DNA of 5,173 nt from Jatrophihabitans sp. (GTDB lineage Bacteria; Actinomycetota; Actinomycetes; Mycobacteriales; Jatrophihabitantaceae): NCBI GenBank assembly GCA_025966255.1, contig JAOPVG010000320.1, forward strand, positions 1 through 5,173, in the 5' to 3' direction. Shown here piece by piece: positions 1 to 4,347 of this stretch. Both the position numbers and the translations under genes were made by a program. The first letter of the stretch is position 1, and each line of letters starts with the position of its first letter. Under the pieces are notes generated by a model. It saw nothing but the letters and a program-made list of their open reading frames with translations, was not told the DNA's origin and made no database searches.

Positions 1-2
1 TC

Positions 3-305
3 TGGTTCCGGCAACGGGCCGGCGGCGAGGACATCGAGGGGATGTACGACCCGGCGCGGGGCAAGGACGCCGACTTCAACGACCTCGATCCGGCCGAGGC
101 GCAAGCCGCTGTCGCACGGTTGGAGGAGGAGTGGGCGCACGCCGACAAGGCAGTCGCGAAGATGCCATTCGACGGCACCTTCGACGTCAGTGGGAGCGCT
201 TTTTCGCTGCGGATGACCTACATCCACATGATCAACGAGTACGCGCGCCACAACGGGCATGCGGATCTACTGCGCGAGAGCATCGACGGCGTGGCCGGCA
301 GATGA
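3..305 (+). CDS. DUF664 / DinB-like (mini-circle type) protein, 3' part only
   Basis: The gene is cut at its 5' end by the window edge; the open frame runs from base 3 to the TGA at 303-305 and gives the last 100 residues. Visible landmarks are the tail pattern [19 protein letters not shown] near the start, an amphipathic helix rich in Glu/Ala, and a C-terminal block with Tyr-Ile-His-Met-Ile-x-[14 protein letters not shown]. That His-rich block is the signature of the DUF664 branch of the DinB/YfiT four-helix-bundle superfamily. Members are usually about 150-170 residues, so roughly a third is missing. DinB-like proteins often bind a divalent metal through His residues, and some are thiol-dependent transferases, but the substrate here cannot be inferred. 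The ATG at 42 lies inside the domain and is not the true start. The gene ends 24 bp from the converging Excalibur frame. Confidence 0.9.
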   Translation, partial: WFRQRAGGEDIEGMYDPARGKDADFNDLDPAEAQAAVARLEEEWAHADKAVAKMPFDGTFDVSGSAFSLRMTYIHMINEYARHNGHADLLRESIDGVAGR

Positions 306-329
306 GCCGGCAGCTTGTTGCGCTGCGCT

Positions 330-584
330 TCAGCTTTCGCAGCCGATACCGTCGCCGTCCGCATCCAGGCGGTACGGGTCCGATCCGGTTACCGTGACCG
401 GCCCTTCCACGTAGGCCGGCCCGTTGCCCGAGCCGCCGGCGCAGTCGACGTCCGACGCCGGCGGGATGCATGGGCTGTATCCGGGCGTGCAATTGGCCGG
501 CCGATCAACGGGGTTCCGCTGGTGGGTGCTGTTCGTCCGATCTGGCGATGCTGTGCTGCATCCAGGCGACGTCGTGCCACGCAT
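330..584 (-). CDS. Excalibur calcium-binding domain module, probably a 5'-truncated remnant
   Basis: The last ~50 residues (about 494 down to 333) form a recognisable Excalibur-type tail: Cys-Thr-Pro-Gly-Tyr-Ser-Pro-Cys-Ile-Pro-Pro, an Asp-Val-Asp-Cys segment, GGSGNGPAYV, then DPYRLDADGDGIGCES, which fits DxDxDGxxCE exactly. In the family this domain sits at the C-terminus of exported actinobacterial proteins, often after a nuclease domain, and is thought to bind calcium. Here nothing recognisable precedes it. The domain starts about 10 bp after the GNAT stop codon, and upstream in frame there are only an ATG at 584 and a TTG at 626, both inside the GNAT gene, with no signal peptide. I give the ATG at 584 as the best formal start (84 residues; a GGA-rich stretch lies just upstream). 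The residues before the domain are low-complexity and look like out-of-frame GNAT sequence. A C-terminal remnant of a lost secreted protein is more likely than a working gene. Confidence 0.5.
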   Translation of the reverse strand: MRGTTSPGCSTASPDRTNSTHQRNPVDRPANCTPGYSPCIPPASDVDCAGGSGNGPAYVEGPVTVTGSDPYRLDADGDGIGCES

Positions 585-1044
585 CGTGCTTCCATCCGAT
601 GCGCCGGTAGGTACCGACGGGTTCAAAGCCCATCGCTCGGTGCAGGCCGACGCTCGCGTCGTTCGGCAGTGTCATGCCGGCGACGGCGGTGCGGTAGCCC
701 CGTGCGGCGAGGCGGTCGAACAGCGCGGAGTAGAGCGCCCGGCCCGCACCAGTACGGCGCCGGCCGCGCGCCAGATAGACGCTCACCTCGCACGACCACC
801 GATATGCCGCCCGCGACTTGAACGGACCGCCGTACGCGTAGCCGACCACGCGGCCGGCGTCCGACAGCACGACCCACGCGTGCCGGCTTTGCGCGGCGGC
901 GATGCGCTCGGCCATCTCAGCCGGCGACGGCGGTTCTACCTCGAACGAGACCGCCGTGTCGAGGACGTACGGCGCGTAGATCGCCGCGCACGCCTCGGCG
1001 TCGCGTGCCGCCGCGTCACGGATGGTCGGGGCGCCGTCAAACAT
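505..1044 (-). CDS. GNAT family N-acetyltransferase, phosphinothricin acetyltransferase-like
   Basis: This encodes a cytoplasmic acetyl-CoA-dependent N-acetyltransferase of 179 residues, a normal length for the PAT/Pat-like subgroup. The N-terminus has the subgroup pattern IRDAAARDAEACAAIYAPYV followed by Thr-Ala-Val-Ser-Phe-Glu. The middle holds Tyr-Ala-Tyr-Gly-Gly-Pro-Phe-Lys-Ser-Arg-x-Ala-Tyr-Arg-Trp and Glu-Val-Ser-Val-Tyr. The acetyl-CoA pyrophosphate loop is RGRRRTGAGRALY. The C-terminal block is LPNDASVGLHRAMGFEPVGT, ending with the typical HDVAWMQ. Relatives acetylate phosphinothricin, methionine sulfone/sulfoximine or related amino-acid analogues; the substrate here is not known. I chose ATG 1044 because homology begins at once and TACTAT lies 6 nt upstream, which suits leaderless transcription; the longer frame to 1230 would run through the divergent regulator. 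Control by the adjacent XRE-cupin protein is inferred from the shared promoter. Confidence 0.94.
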   Translation of the reverse strand: MFDGAPTIRDAAARDAEACAAIYAPYVLDTAVSFEVEPPSPAEMAERIAAAQSRHAWVVLSDAGRVVGYAYGGPFKSRAAYRWSCEVSVYLARGRRRTGAGRALYSALFDRLAARGYRTAVAGMTLPNDASVGLHRAMGFEPVGTYRRIGWKHDAWHDVAWMQHSIARSDEQHPPAEPR

Positions 1045-1081
1045 GTCACGATAGTAGCGAATCGGCGGCCCTATAGTGACA
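1044..1081. promoter_or_regulatory. Divergent leaderless promoter pair with 11-bp inverted repeat (candidate XRE operator)
   Basis: Two arms, TGTCACGATAG (1044-1054) and CTATAGTGACA (1071-1081), are reverse complements with one mismatch. On the minus strand TACTAT (1056-1051) is followed by 6 nt and then the GNAT ATG at 1044. On the plus strand TATAGT (1072-1077) is followed by 7 nt and then the regulator ATG at 1085. Both match the TANNNT -10 form at the distance expected if transcription starts on the A of the start codon. No good -35 hexamer is seen for either, and each -10 lies where the other promoter's -35 would be. The dyad is therefore a candidate binding site where one bound regulator could control both genes. 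Binding is inferred. Confidence 0.5.
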
Positions 1082-1084
1082 GCC

Positions 1085-1648
1085 ATGGGTGATCCGCTGT
1101 CCGCGTCCATCGCTGCGACCCTGCACGCGACCCGGACCGCGCGCGACCTGTCCGTCAGCGCGCTCGCCGAACGGTCCGGCGTCTCGCGAGCCATGATCGG
1201 CAAGATCGAGCGCGGCGACGCCCAGCCCACCGCGGTGCTACTCGGTCGGCTGTCCGGCGCGTTGGGCCTGACGCTGTCCGAGCTGGTGGCCCGCGCCGAG
1301 AGCGACGATCAACGACTCGTGCGCGCCGCCGACCAACCCACGTGGACTGATCCCGACACCGGCTACCGGCGCCGCGCGGTGTCGCCGGCCAGCGGGGGAC
1401 AGCTCGAACTCGTCGAGGTCGAACTGCCGGCCGGGGCGGAGGTCTCCTACCCGGCCGACACCTATGCCTTCATCCATCAACAGATCTGGATGCTGCGGGG
1501 ACGGCTGCAGTTCCGCGAAGGCGACACCGTGCACGAGTTACGCGGCGGCGACTGCCTCCAGCTCGGCCCGCCGGCCGCGTGCACGTTCCGCAACTCGACC
1601 CGGACGAGCTGCCGCTACCTCGTCGCGCTCGTCAAACGCAGCACCTGA
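1085..1648 (+). CDS. XRE-family transcriptional regulator with C-terminal cupin domain
   Basis: This encodes a 187-residue one-component regulator. Residues ~8-65 form an XRE/Cro-CI helix-turn-helix: ARDLSVSALAERSGVSRAMI gives helices 2 and 3, followed by the typical Gly-Lys-Ile-Glu-Arg-Gly and Pro-Thr, then LSGALGLTLSEL. Residues ~95-183 form a small cupin barrel with the Pro-Ala-Gly-Ala-Glu strand, Tyr-Ala-Phe-Ile-His-Gln-Gln, a Leu-Arg-Gly turn, a Leu-Arg-Gly-Gly-Asp-Cys turn and Leu-Gly-Pro-Pro before the last strands. The usual HxH...E metal set of cupin motif 1 is reduced to a single His, so it may bind a ligand without a metal. GTG 1076 is in frame but lies within the proposed -10 TATAGT, so I prefer ATG 1085. 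XRE-cupin proteins commonly control a neighbouring catabolic or detoxifying enzyme; the target here is probably the divergent GNAT gene and itself. Confidence 0.93.
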   Translation: MGDPLSASIAATLHATRTARDLSVSALAERSGVSRAMIGKIERGDAQPTAVLLGRLSGALGLTLSELVARAESDDQRLVRAADQPTWTDPDTGYRRRAVSPASGGQLELVEVELPAGAEVSYPADTYAFIHQQIWMLRGRLQFREGDTVHELRGGDCLQLGPPAACTFRNSTRTSCRYLVALVKRST

Positions 1649-1731
1649 GAGTCAGTTCGGCGGAGCCGTCGGCGACCGATCCGATGGGTAGAGCGTTGCG
1701 AGCAGCTATCTCGTTACTCAGCTCGTAACCG

Positions 1732-1758
1732 GGTTAGGCCGGATTTCGCTCGGGGTAT
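1732..1758 (+). promoter_or_regulatory. SigF-like promoter (GGTTA-N16-GGGTAT)
   Basis: GGTTA at 1732-1736 and GGGTAT at 1753-1758 are separated by 16 bp. The mycobacterial SigF consensus is GGTTT, 15-17 bp, GGGTAT, so only the last base of the -35 element differs. Transcription would start around 1765-1768, at or just before the ATG of the possible small ORF. This is a match to a known consensus only; a chance match is possible. Confidence 0.35.
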
Positions 1759-1767
1759 CGGATCAAC

Positions 1768-1971
1768 ATGACTGTCGTGCTTCTTGTCGCGGGTTTCGCT
1801 CTCATCGCTGCCGGAGCGTGTGAATTGGTGCGGGCGCAATGCAGGCGGATGCTCGCGACACCACTCACCCGACCCAGCCGCAGGCGGCACCCCGGCGTCG
1901 TTGCCCGCCAGGGTCTTCGCTCACTGCAGGACGCGACCGCCGACATCGGCGGCCACCGTCCCCTGGCGTAG
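1768..1971 (+). CDS. Possible small single-pass membrane protein (67 aa)
   Basis: No family is recognised. The first ~20 residues, MTVVLLVAGFALIAAGACEL, are a clean hydrophobic segment that could be one membrane helix. They are followed by a strongly basic stretch (Arg-rich, residues ~22-48) that would stay in the cytoplasm, and a short neutral tail ending at the TAG at 1969-1971. There is no good Shine-Dalgarno upstream; GGGG lies 12-15 bases before the ATG. However, the SigF-like promoter would start transcripts almost at the ATG, which fits leaderless expression of a stress-induced small protein. Against it: the second half reads like random GC-rich translation and the ORF is short. It may equally be non-coding. 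Confidence 0.3.
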   Translation: MTVVLLVAGFALIAAGACELVRAQCRRMLATPLTRPSRRRHPGVVARQGLRSLQDATADIGGHRPLA

Positions 1972-2076
1972 AGATCCGCGAGTCGGCTGCCGCGACGCGA
2001 CGCGGCTCGGCATCCGCGCATCGATGTCGCTGATGCCGGAGTGCCGCGTGCACGTCGAGCCGAATCTGCTGCCCGG

Positions 2077-2108
2077 TGAGCCGTCCGACCGCCGGATTCG
2101 CCGGCTCA
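2077..2108 (-). terminator. Possible hairpin downstream of the membrane-protein gene
   Basis: TGAGCCG (2077-2083) pairs perfectly with CGGCTCA (2102-2108) around an 18-nt loop. A competing inner stem is GCCGG (2091-2095) with CCGGC (2101-2105). The structure lies about 26 bp beyond the minus-strand stop codon at 2134-2136. It has no T-tract, as is often true of hairpins after actinobacterial genes, so it may slow or end transcription or be incidental. Confidence 0.25.
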
Positions 2109-2133
2109 GCTGACCTGAACCACCACACTGCTC

Positions 2134-2604
2134 TCAGTCGCGATCGAGGCCTTGGACAACGGCAGCCGTGACCAACCCGTAGGCCAGATGCGGCACGGCA
2201 TCACTGAGCCAGTCCGTCGCCGACCAGGTGCGCAGATCGGTCACCCCCAGTGCCGCCATGGGGGCGTTCGTGCCGGCCATCGCTCCGACGCCGGTGAGGA
2301 CACCGGCCACCAGCGGTTTCGGCCGGAAACCGAACGCTCTCGCCAGACCGAGCGCGCCGCCGACAGCGCTACCGGCCACGAGTCCCAGCAATGCACCGAT
2401 GCCGGTGAGTCGGTTCTTGCGGGTGCCTTCGTCGCCGGGTATCACGACGCCGACCTTGGCCGCCAGCTTCTCGACGGTGTCCTCGGGGGTGCTGCTGGTG
2501 GGGCGTCCGCGCGCGGCCATGTCCAGATAGGTCACGGCGTTGAGGGCGGTCGTCCCGGCGGCGCCGGCCGCAAGTCCGGCCGCCAGCCCGCGCCACTTGT
2601 TCAT
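2134..2604 (-). CDS. Small multi-pass membrane protein of unknown function, actinobacterial type
   Basis: This encodes a 156-residue protein with about four hydrophobic segments: ~6-31 (Ala/Gly-rich, with TTALNAVTYLDMAARGRP), ~66-90 (TGIGALLGLVAGSAVGGALG), ~97-119 (PLVAGVLTGVGAMAGTNAP) and ~135-153 (VPHLAYGLVTAAVVQGL). A soluble loop with STPEDTVEKLAAK lies between the first and second. I recognise the general pattern as a conserved hypothetical membrane protein of actinobacteria but know no function. Small-residue motifs (GxxxG-like) in every helix suggest tight helix packing or oligomers. ATG 2604 is chosen because it overlaps the upstream gene's stop as ATGA and the hydrophobic reading begins directly after it; no clear Shine-Dalgarno precedes it, so translation is probably coupled. 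The open frame continues upstream to 2961, but that part is Arg-rich and unlike a protein. Confidence 0.83.
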   Translation of the reverse strand: MNKWRGLAAGLAAGAAGTTALNAVTYLDMAARGRPTSSTPEDTVEKLAAKVGVVIPGDEGTRKNRLTGIGALLGLVAGSAVGGALGLARAFGFRPKPLVAGVLTGVGAMAGTNAPMAALGVTDLRTWSATDWLSDAVPHLAYGLVTAAVVQGLDRD

Positions 2605-2738
2605 GCTTCTACGAGCGGCGCGGGGTCGTGAACGACGGATTCGGCCGCAACCAGGTCGTCGAATTTCTCCCGCATACCGCTGTTCACGGCCCCGCCGAAT
2701 GCTTCCTGGGCGGCGATGTTCGTCTTCATGTCGGACAC
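2601..2738 (-). CDS. 45-residue protein resembling the N-terminus of a SnoaL-like ester cyclase (truncated)
   Basis: A short frame starts at GTG 2738 and ends with TGA at 2603-2601. Its sequence, from Met4 on, reads MKTNIAAQEAFGGAVNSGMR, then EKFDDLVAAESVVHDPAP and LVEA. This matches the first helices and the first strand of SnoaL-like polyketide/ester cyclases, where a pattern like 'aaqeafgeavNsG...fddlvA.d.vdHDPaPgQ' is usual. Those enzymes are ~130-145 residues, so about two thirds are absent. The stop follows directly after the HDPAP motif, and the pocket-forming sheet is missing, so cyclase activity is not expected. The GTG is favoured over ATG 2729 because AAGGAG stands 7 nt before it. 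The TGA overlaps the ATG of the membrane-protein gene (ATGA), so the fragment could now act mainly as a translated leader for that gene. The fragment reading is from remembered family patterns and is uncertain. Confidence 0.6.
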   Translation of the reverse strand: MSDMKTNIAAQEAFGGAVNSGMREKFDDLVAAESVVHDPAPLVEA

Positions 2739-2745
2739 GGGTTGG

Positions 2746-2751
2746 CTCCTT
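2746..2751 (-). promoter_or_regulatory. Shine-Dalgarno AAGGAG of the ester-cyclase-like fragment
   Basis: AAGGAG on the minus strand (2751-2746) lies 7 nt before GTG 2738 and 16 nt before ATG 2729. The spacing picks the GTG as start and is the main proof that this tiny frame is, or recently was, translated. Confidence 0.65.
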
Positions 2752-2996
2752 GGGATCGCTGATTGTGCGGCTCACAGGAAACCTTGCCCACTTCGCCGTT
2801 GGTTGGAACTGCCGCGGCGATGTCGTCCGCAAAGCCTCGTCGATCCGTAGGGGCTCGGCGACGAGGACGACGTCTGGTACCTCATCGCCGGCACAGCCCG
2901 AGAGTGTTCGGCGGCTGGGCCCACTGCGGATCCGTCGATCTAGTCTCGGCGTGCCGGCCACTTCACGACCACCGCGGAATGCTCAGACCAGGGACG

Positions 2997-3383
2997 TCAG
3001 CCCCAGGTACGGACTCTTCTGGGTCGAAGGGTGACGACCACCCGAGTCTCGCCGGCTTGGTCCATGGATCGCAGGTCGACGCCATATTTCGCACCGACCC
3101 GATTGGCGAACACGTAACTTGGATCAGCTGCAATCTCGGCGTCGCCCCGAATCTCGAGATAGCGGTTCGGGTTGGCCGGATCGAGTATCAGCAGGCTGCA
3201 GGACGGGTTCCGTTCGAGGTTCTTCACCTTCTGGCGCGCGCTGTTGAGGGACACTTTGACGACATCGTCCTCGGCCAGGAACCACAGCACGGACTGTTGC
3301 GGGTAGCCGTCGCCACCGATGGTGGCGAGCGTGGCCACCTGGGCATCGAGCAGATCGCGATGTGATTCGGGGATGGTCGTCAT
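2997..3383 (-). CDS. PPOX-class F420/FMN-dependent oxidoreductase (pyridoxamine 5'-phosphate oxidase fold)
   Basis: This encodes a 128-residue split-beta-barrel flavin/deazaflavin protein of the Rv1155-like type (typically 125-150 residues), active in the cytoplasm as a homodimer. Landmarks in order: N-terminal helix ESHRDLLDAQVATLATIGGD, the strand pair with Gly-Tyr-Pro-Gln-Gln-Ser-Val-Leu-Trp-Phe, the cofactor phosphate-binding segment SLNSARQKVKNLERNPSCSL, the Asp-Pro-Ala-Asn-Pro-Asn-Arg-Tyr-Leu-Glu-Ile-Arg-Gly strand, and a C-terminal Val-Val-Val-Thr-Leu-Arg-Pro-Arg-Arg-Val-Arg-Thr-Trp strand. Family members bind F420 or FMN and reduce diverse substrates; the substrate cannot be read here, and the F420 preference is inferred from the resemblance. 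ATG 3383 is preceded by AGAAGGG at 7 nt. The gene is divergent from the SDR operon with 184 bp between the starts, so co-regulation is possible, but the KstR-like palindrome lies next to the SDR gene. No clear -10 was found for this gene. Confidence 0.94.
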   Translation of the reverse strand: MTTIPESHRDLLDAQVATLATIGGDGYPQQSVLWFLAEDDVVKVSLNSARQKVKNLERNPSCSLLILDPANPNRYLEIRGDAEIAADPSYVFANRVGAKYGVDLRSMDQAGETRVVVTLRPRRVRTWG

Positions 3384-3508
3384 TTGGCTGCCCTTCTGAA
3401 TAGCGGACTTGCTACATGGTGGACCCATCGGGCGGTAGATCCATCGGCGGCTGCGGGGACCGCCCTCACCCGCGGCGTTCGGGCCGGCCAGCTCGTGCCA
3501 TTTCACAG

Positions 3509-3539
3509 CTGACGCAGACAGTAGAACGTGTTCTACTAT
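3509..3539 (+). promoter_or_regulatory. Probable promoter of the SDR operon
   Basis: TACTAT at 3534-3539 fits the TANNNT -10 form, and CTGACG at 3509-3514 is a 4/6 match to TTGACA with a 19-bp gap, so the -35 is weak. Transcription would start near 3546, leaving a short leader with GAGGAAGGA (3551-3559) before the GTG at 3568. The KstR-like palindrome fills the spacer and runs into the -10, so bound repressor would exclude polymerase. Confidence 0.5.
3520..3537. promoter_or_regulatory. Palindromic operator matching the KstR consensus
   Basis: AGTAGAAC-GT-GTTCTACT is an 18-bp palindrome with perfect 8-bp arms. Its core (3522-3535) fits TNNAACNNGTTNNA at every fixed base; this is the published consensus for KstR, the TetR-family repressor of cholesterol/sterol catabolism genes in mycobacteria and rhodococci. 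It overlaps the -10 of the SDR operon, the position expected for repression. Another TetR protein with a similar site is the main alternative. Confidence 0.65.
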
Positions 3540-3567
3540 TCGAAATCCGCGAGGAAGGAACGATCCA

Positions 3568-4347
3568 GTGCTGCTCGAAGGCAAAACCGTGCTCGTCACC
3601 GGCGTCGGCGCCGGACTCGGAAGTGAATGCGCGGCCAGCGCACTGCGTCTCGGCGCGAACGTCGTCATCGCCGCCCGCTCGGAGGAGAAGCTCGCTGCCC
3701 TCGCCGGCGACCTTGACCCGAGCGGGGAGCGCATTGCGTATCGCGCGACCGACATCACCGACCCGGACGCCTGCGAGGCGCTCGTGGCCGCCGCCCTGGA
3801 ACGCTTCGGCGAGCTGAACGGCGTCATCCAGGTCGCGGCCTACGAGAACGTGTGGGGCGGGTTGTACGACACCAACTTCGAGCACTGGCGCACCGCGTTC
3901 GACACGAACGTCCTCGGTGCACTGACCTTGCTCCGTCCCGCGGCCCACGCCCTCAAGACCGCGGGTGGCGGCGGCGTGGTGTTCATCGGCTCGCAGTCGA
4001 TGTTCAAGCCATCACTACCGCAGGCCGGGTACGCCGCGACCAAGAACGCCTTGCTGACGACGATGTACTACCTCGTCGACGAGCTCGGCCCGGACAACAT
4101 CCGGTTCAACATGGTCATCCCATCCTGGATGTGGGGACCTCCGGTCGAAATGTTCGTCAAGGGCACCGCGGCACACAAGAAGATCTCCGAGGACGAAGCG
4201 CTGCAGGGCATCGTCGGCAAGTTCCCGCTGCGACGCATGACCGAGGACGGCGAAGTGGCCGACGTCGCCGCGTTCTTCGTATCCGACCTCGCCAAAGCGG
4301 TGACCGGGCAGCACCTGCTCGTCAACTCGGGCGAGATGAGCCGATGA
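3568..4347 (+). CDS. SDR-family NAD(P)-dependent oxidoreductase
   Basis: This encodes a 259-residue classical short-chain dehydrogenase/reductase, full length for the family. The cofactor motif TGxxxGxG is TGVGAGLG at residues 11-18. Arg37 after the second strand (VVIAARS) suggests NADP(H). Asp62-Ile matches the adenine-ring motif, Asn114 sits in DTNVLGA, the Ser is in the GSQS stretch (142/144), and Tyr155-x-x-x-Lys159 (YAATK) completes the catalytic tetrad. The usual NNAG after strand 4 is replaced by Gln-Val-Ala-Ala (88-91), an odd change. The start is GTG 3568 with GAGGAAGGA ending 8 nt upstream. The final TGA overlaps the next gene's ATG (ATGA), so the two oxidoreductases are translationally coupled. 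Substrate is unknown; the KstR-like operator upstream points to a sterol- or lipid-derived alcohol or ketone, by inference only. The SDR-plus-reductase pairing recalls M. tuberculosis Rv0927c-Rv0926c, from memory and unchecked. Confidence 0.96.
   Translation: MLLEGKTVLVTGVGAGLGSECAASALRLGANVVIAARSEEKLAALAGDLDPSGERIAYRATDITDPDACEALVAAALERFGELNGVIQVAAYENVWGGLYDTNFEHWRTAFDTNVLGALTLLRPAAHALKTAGGGGVVFIGSQSMFKPSLPQAGYAATKNALLTTMYYLVDELGPDNIRFNMVIPSWMWGPPVEMFVKGTAAHKKISEDEALQGIVGKFPLRRMTEDGEVADVAAFFVSDLAKAVTGQHLLVNSGEMSR

Larger units (their letters stand above)
1649..2133. other. Convergent intergenic region with no conserved gene recognised
   Basis: About 485 bp separate the stop of the XRE-cupin gene from the stop of the minus-strand membrane protein. 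Open frames in all six phases here read as Arg/Pro-rich translations without recognisable domains, typical of non-coding GC-rich DNA. The stretch holds the SigF-like promoter and possible small ORF listed separately, plus hairpins near its right end. I see no tRNA, IS end or long repeat. It could be a decayed gene or hold an unannotated small RNA, but nothing in the bases proves either. Confidence 0.5.

Noticed and set aside
322..343. GCTGCG / CGCAGC stem with a 10-nt loop between the converging DUF664 and Excalibur frames, as a bidirectional terminator.
   Set aside because: It has only 6 bp, no T-tract, and overlaps the stop end of the Excalibur frame; such stems are common by chance in DNA this GC-rich.
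1045..1230. Extension of the GNAT reading frame to an upstream start at 1230.
   Set aside because: The extra residues show no homology, cross the promoter and lie antisense to the conserved HTH of the divergent regulator. The acetyltransferase pattern starts at ATG 1044.
2764..2776. TGTG-CGGCT-CACA inverted repeat upstream of the ester-cyclase-like fragment, resembling a CRP half-site pair.
   Set aside because: The arms are only 4 bp and the spacing does not fit the CRP consensus TGTGA-N6-TCACA.
2851..2943. Plus-strand reading GLGDEDDVWYLIAGTAREC ending at a TAG near 2941, looking faintly protein-like.
   Set aside because: It is about 30 codons long, has a stop immediately upstream and no start or ribosome site, and I could not tie it to any family. 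The whole stretch 2752-2996 shows no supportable gene.
2605..2961. N-terminal extension of the small membrane protein up to 2961 on the minus strand.
   Set aside because: The added ~119 residues are Arg/Pro-rich and non-domain-like, and in another frame the same bases hold the ribosome site and small frame with SnoaL-like sequence.
3425..3447. Direct repeat CCATCGG twice with a 16-bp period upstream of the PPOX gene.
   Set aside because: Seven-base repeats of this composition are expected by chance, and no promoter element is placed relative to them.
3466..3948. Long minus-strand frames opposite the SDR gene.
   Set aside because: They are mirror-frame artefacts of a well-conserved plus-strand gene and contain no recognisable domain.
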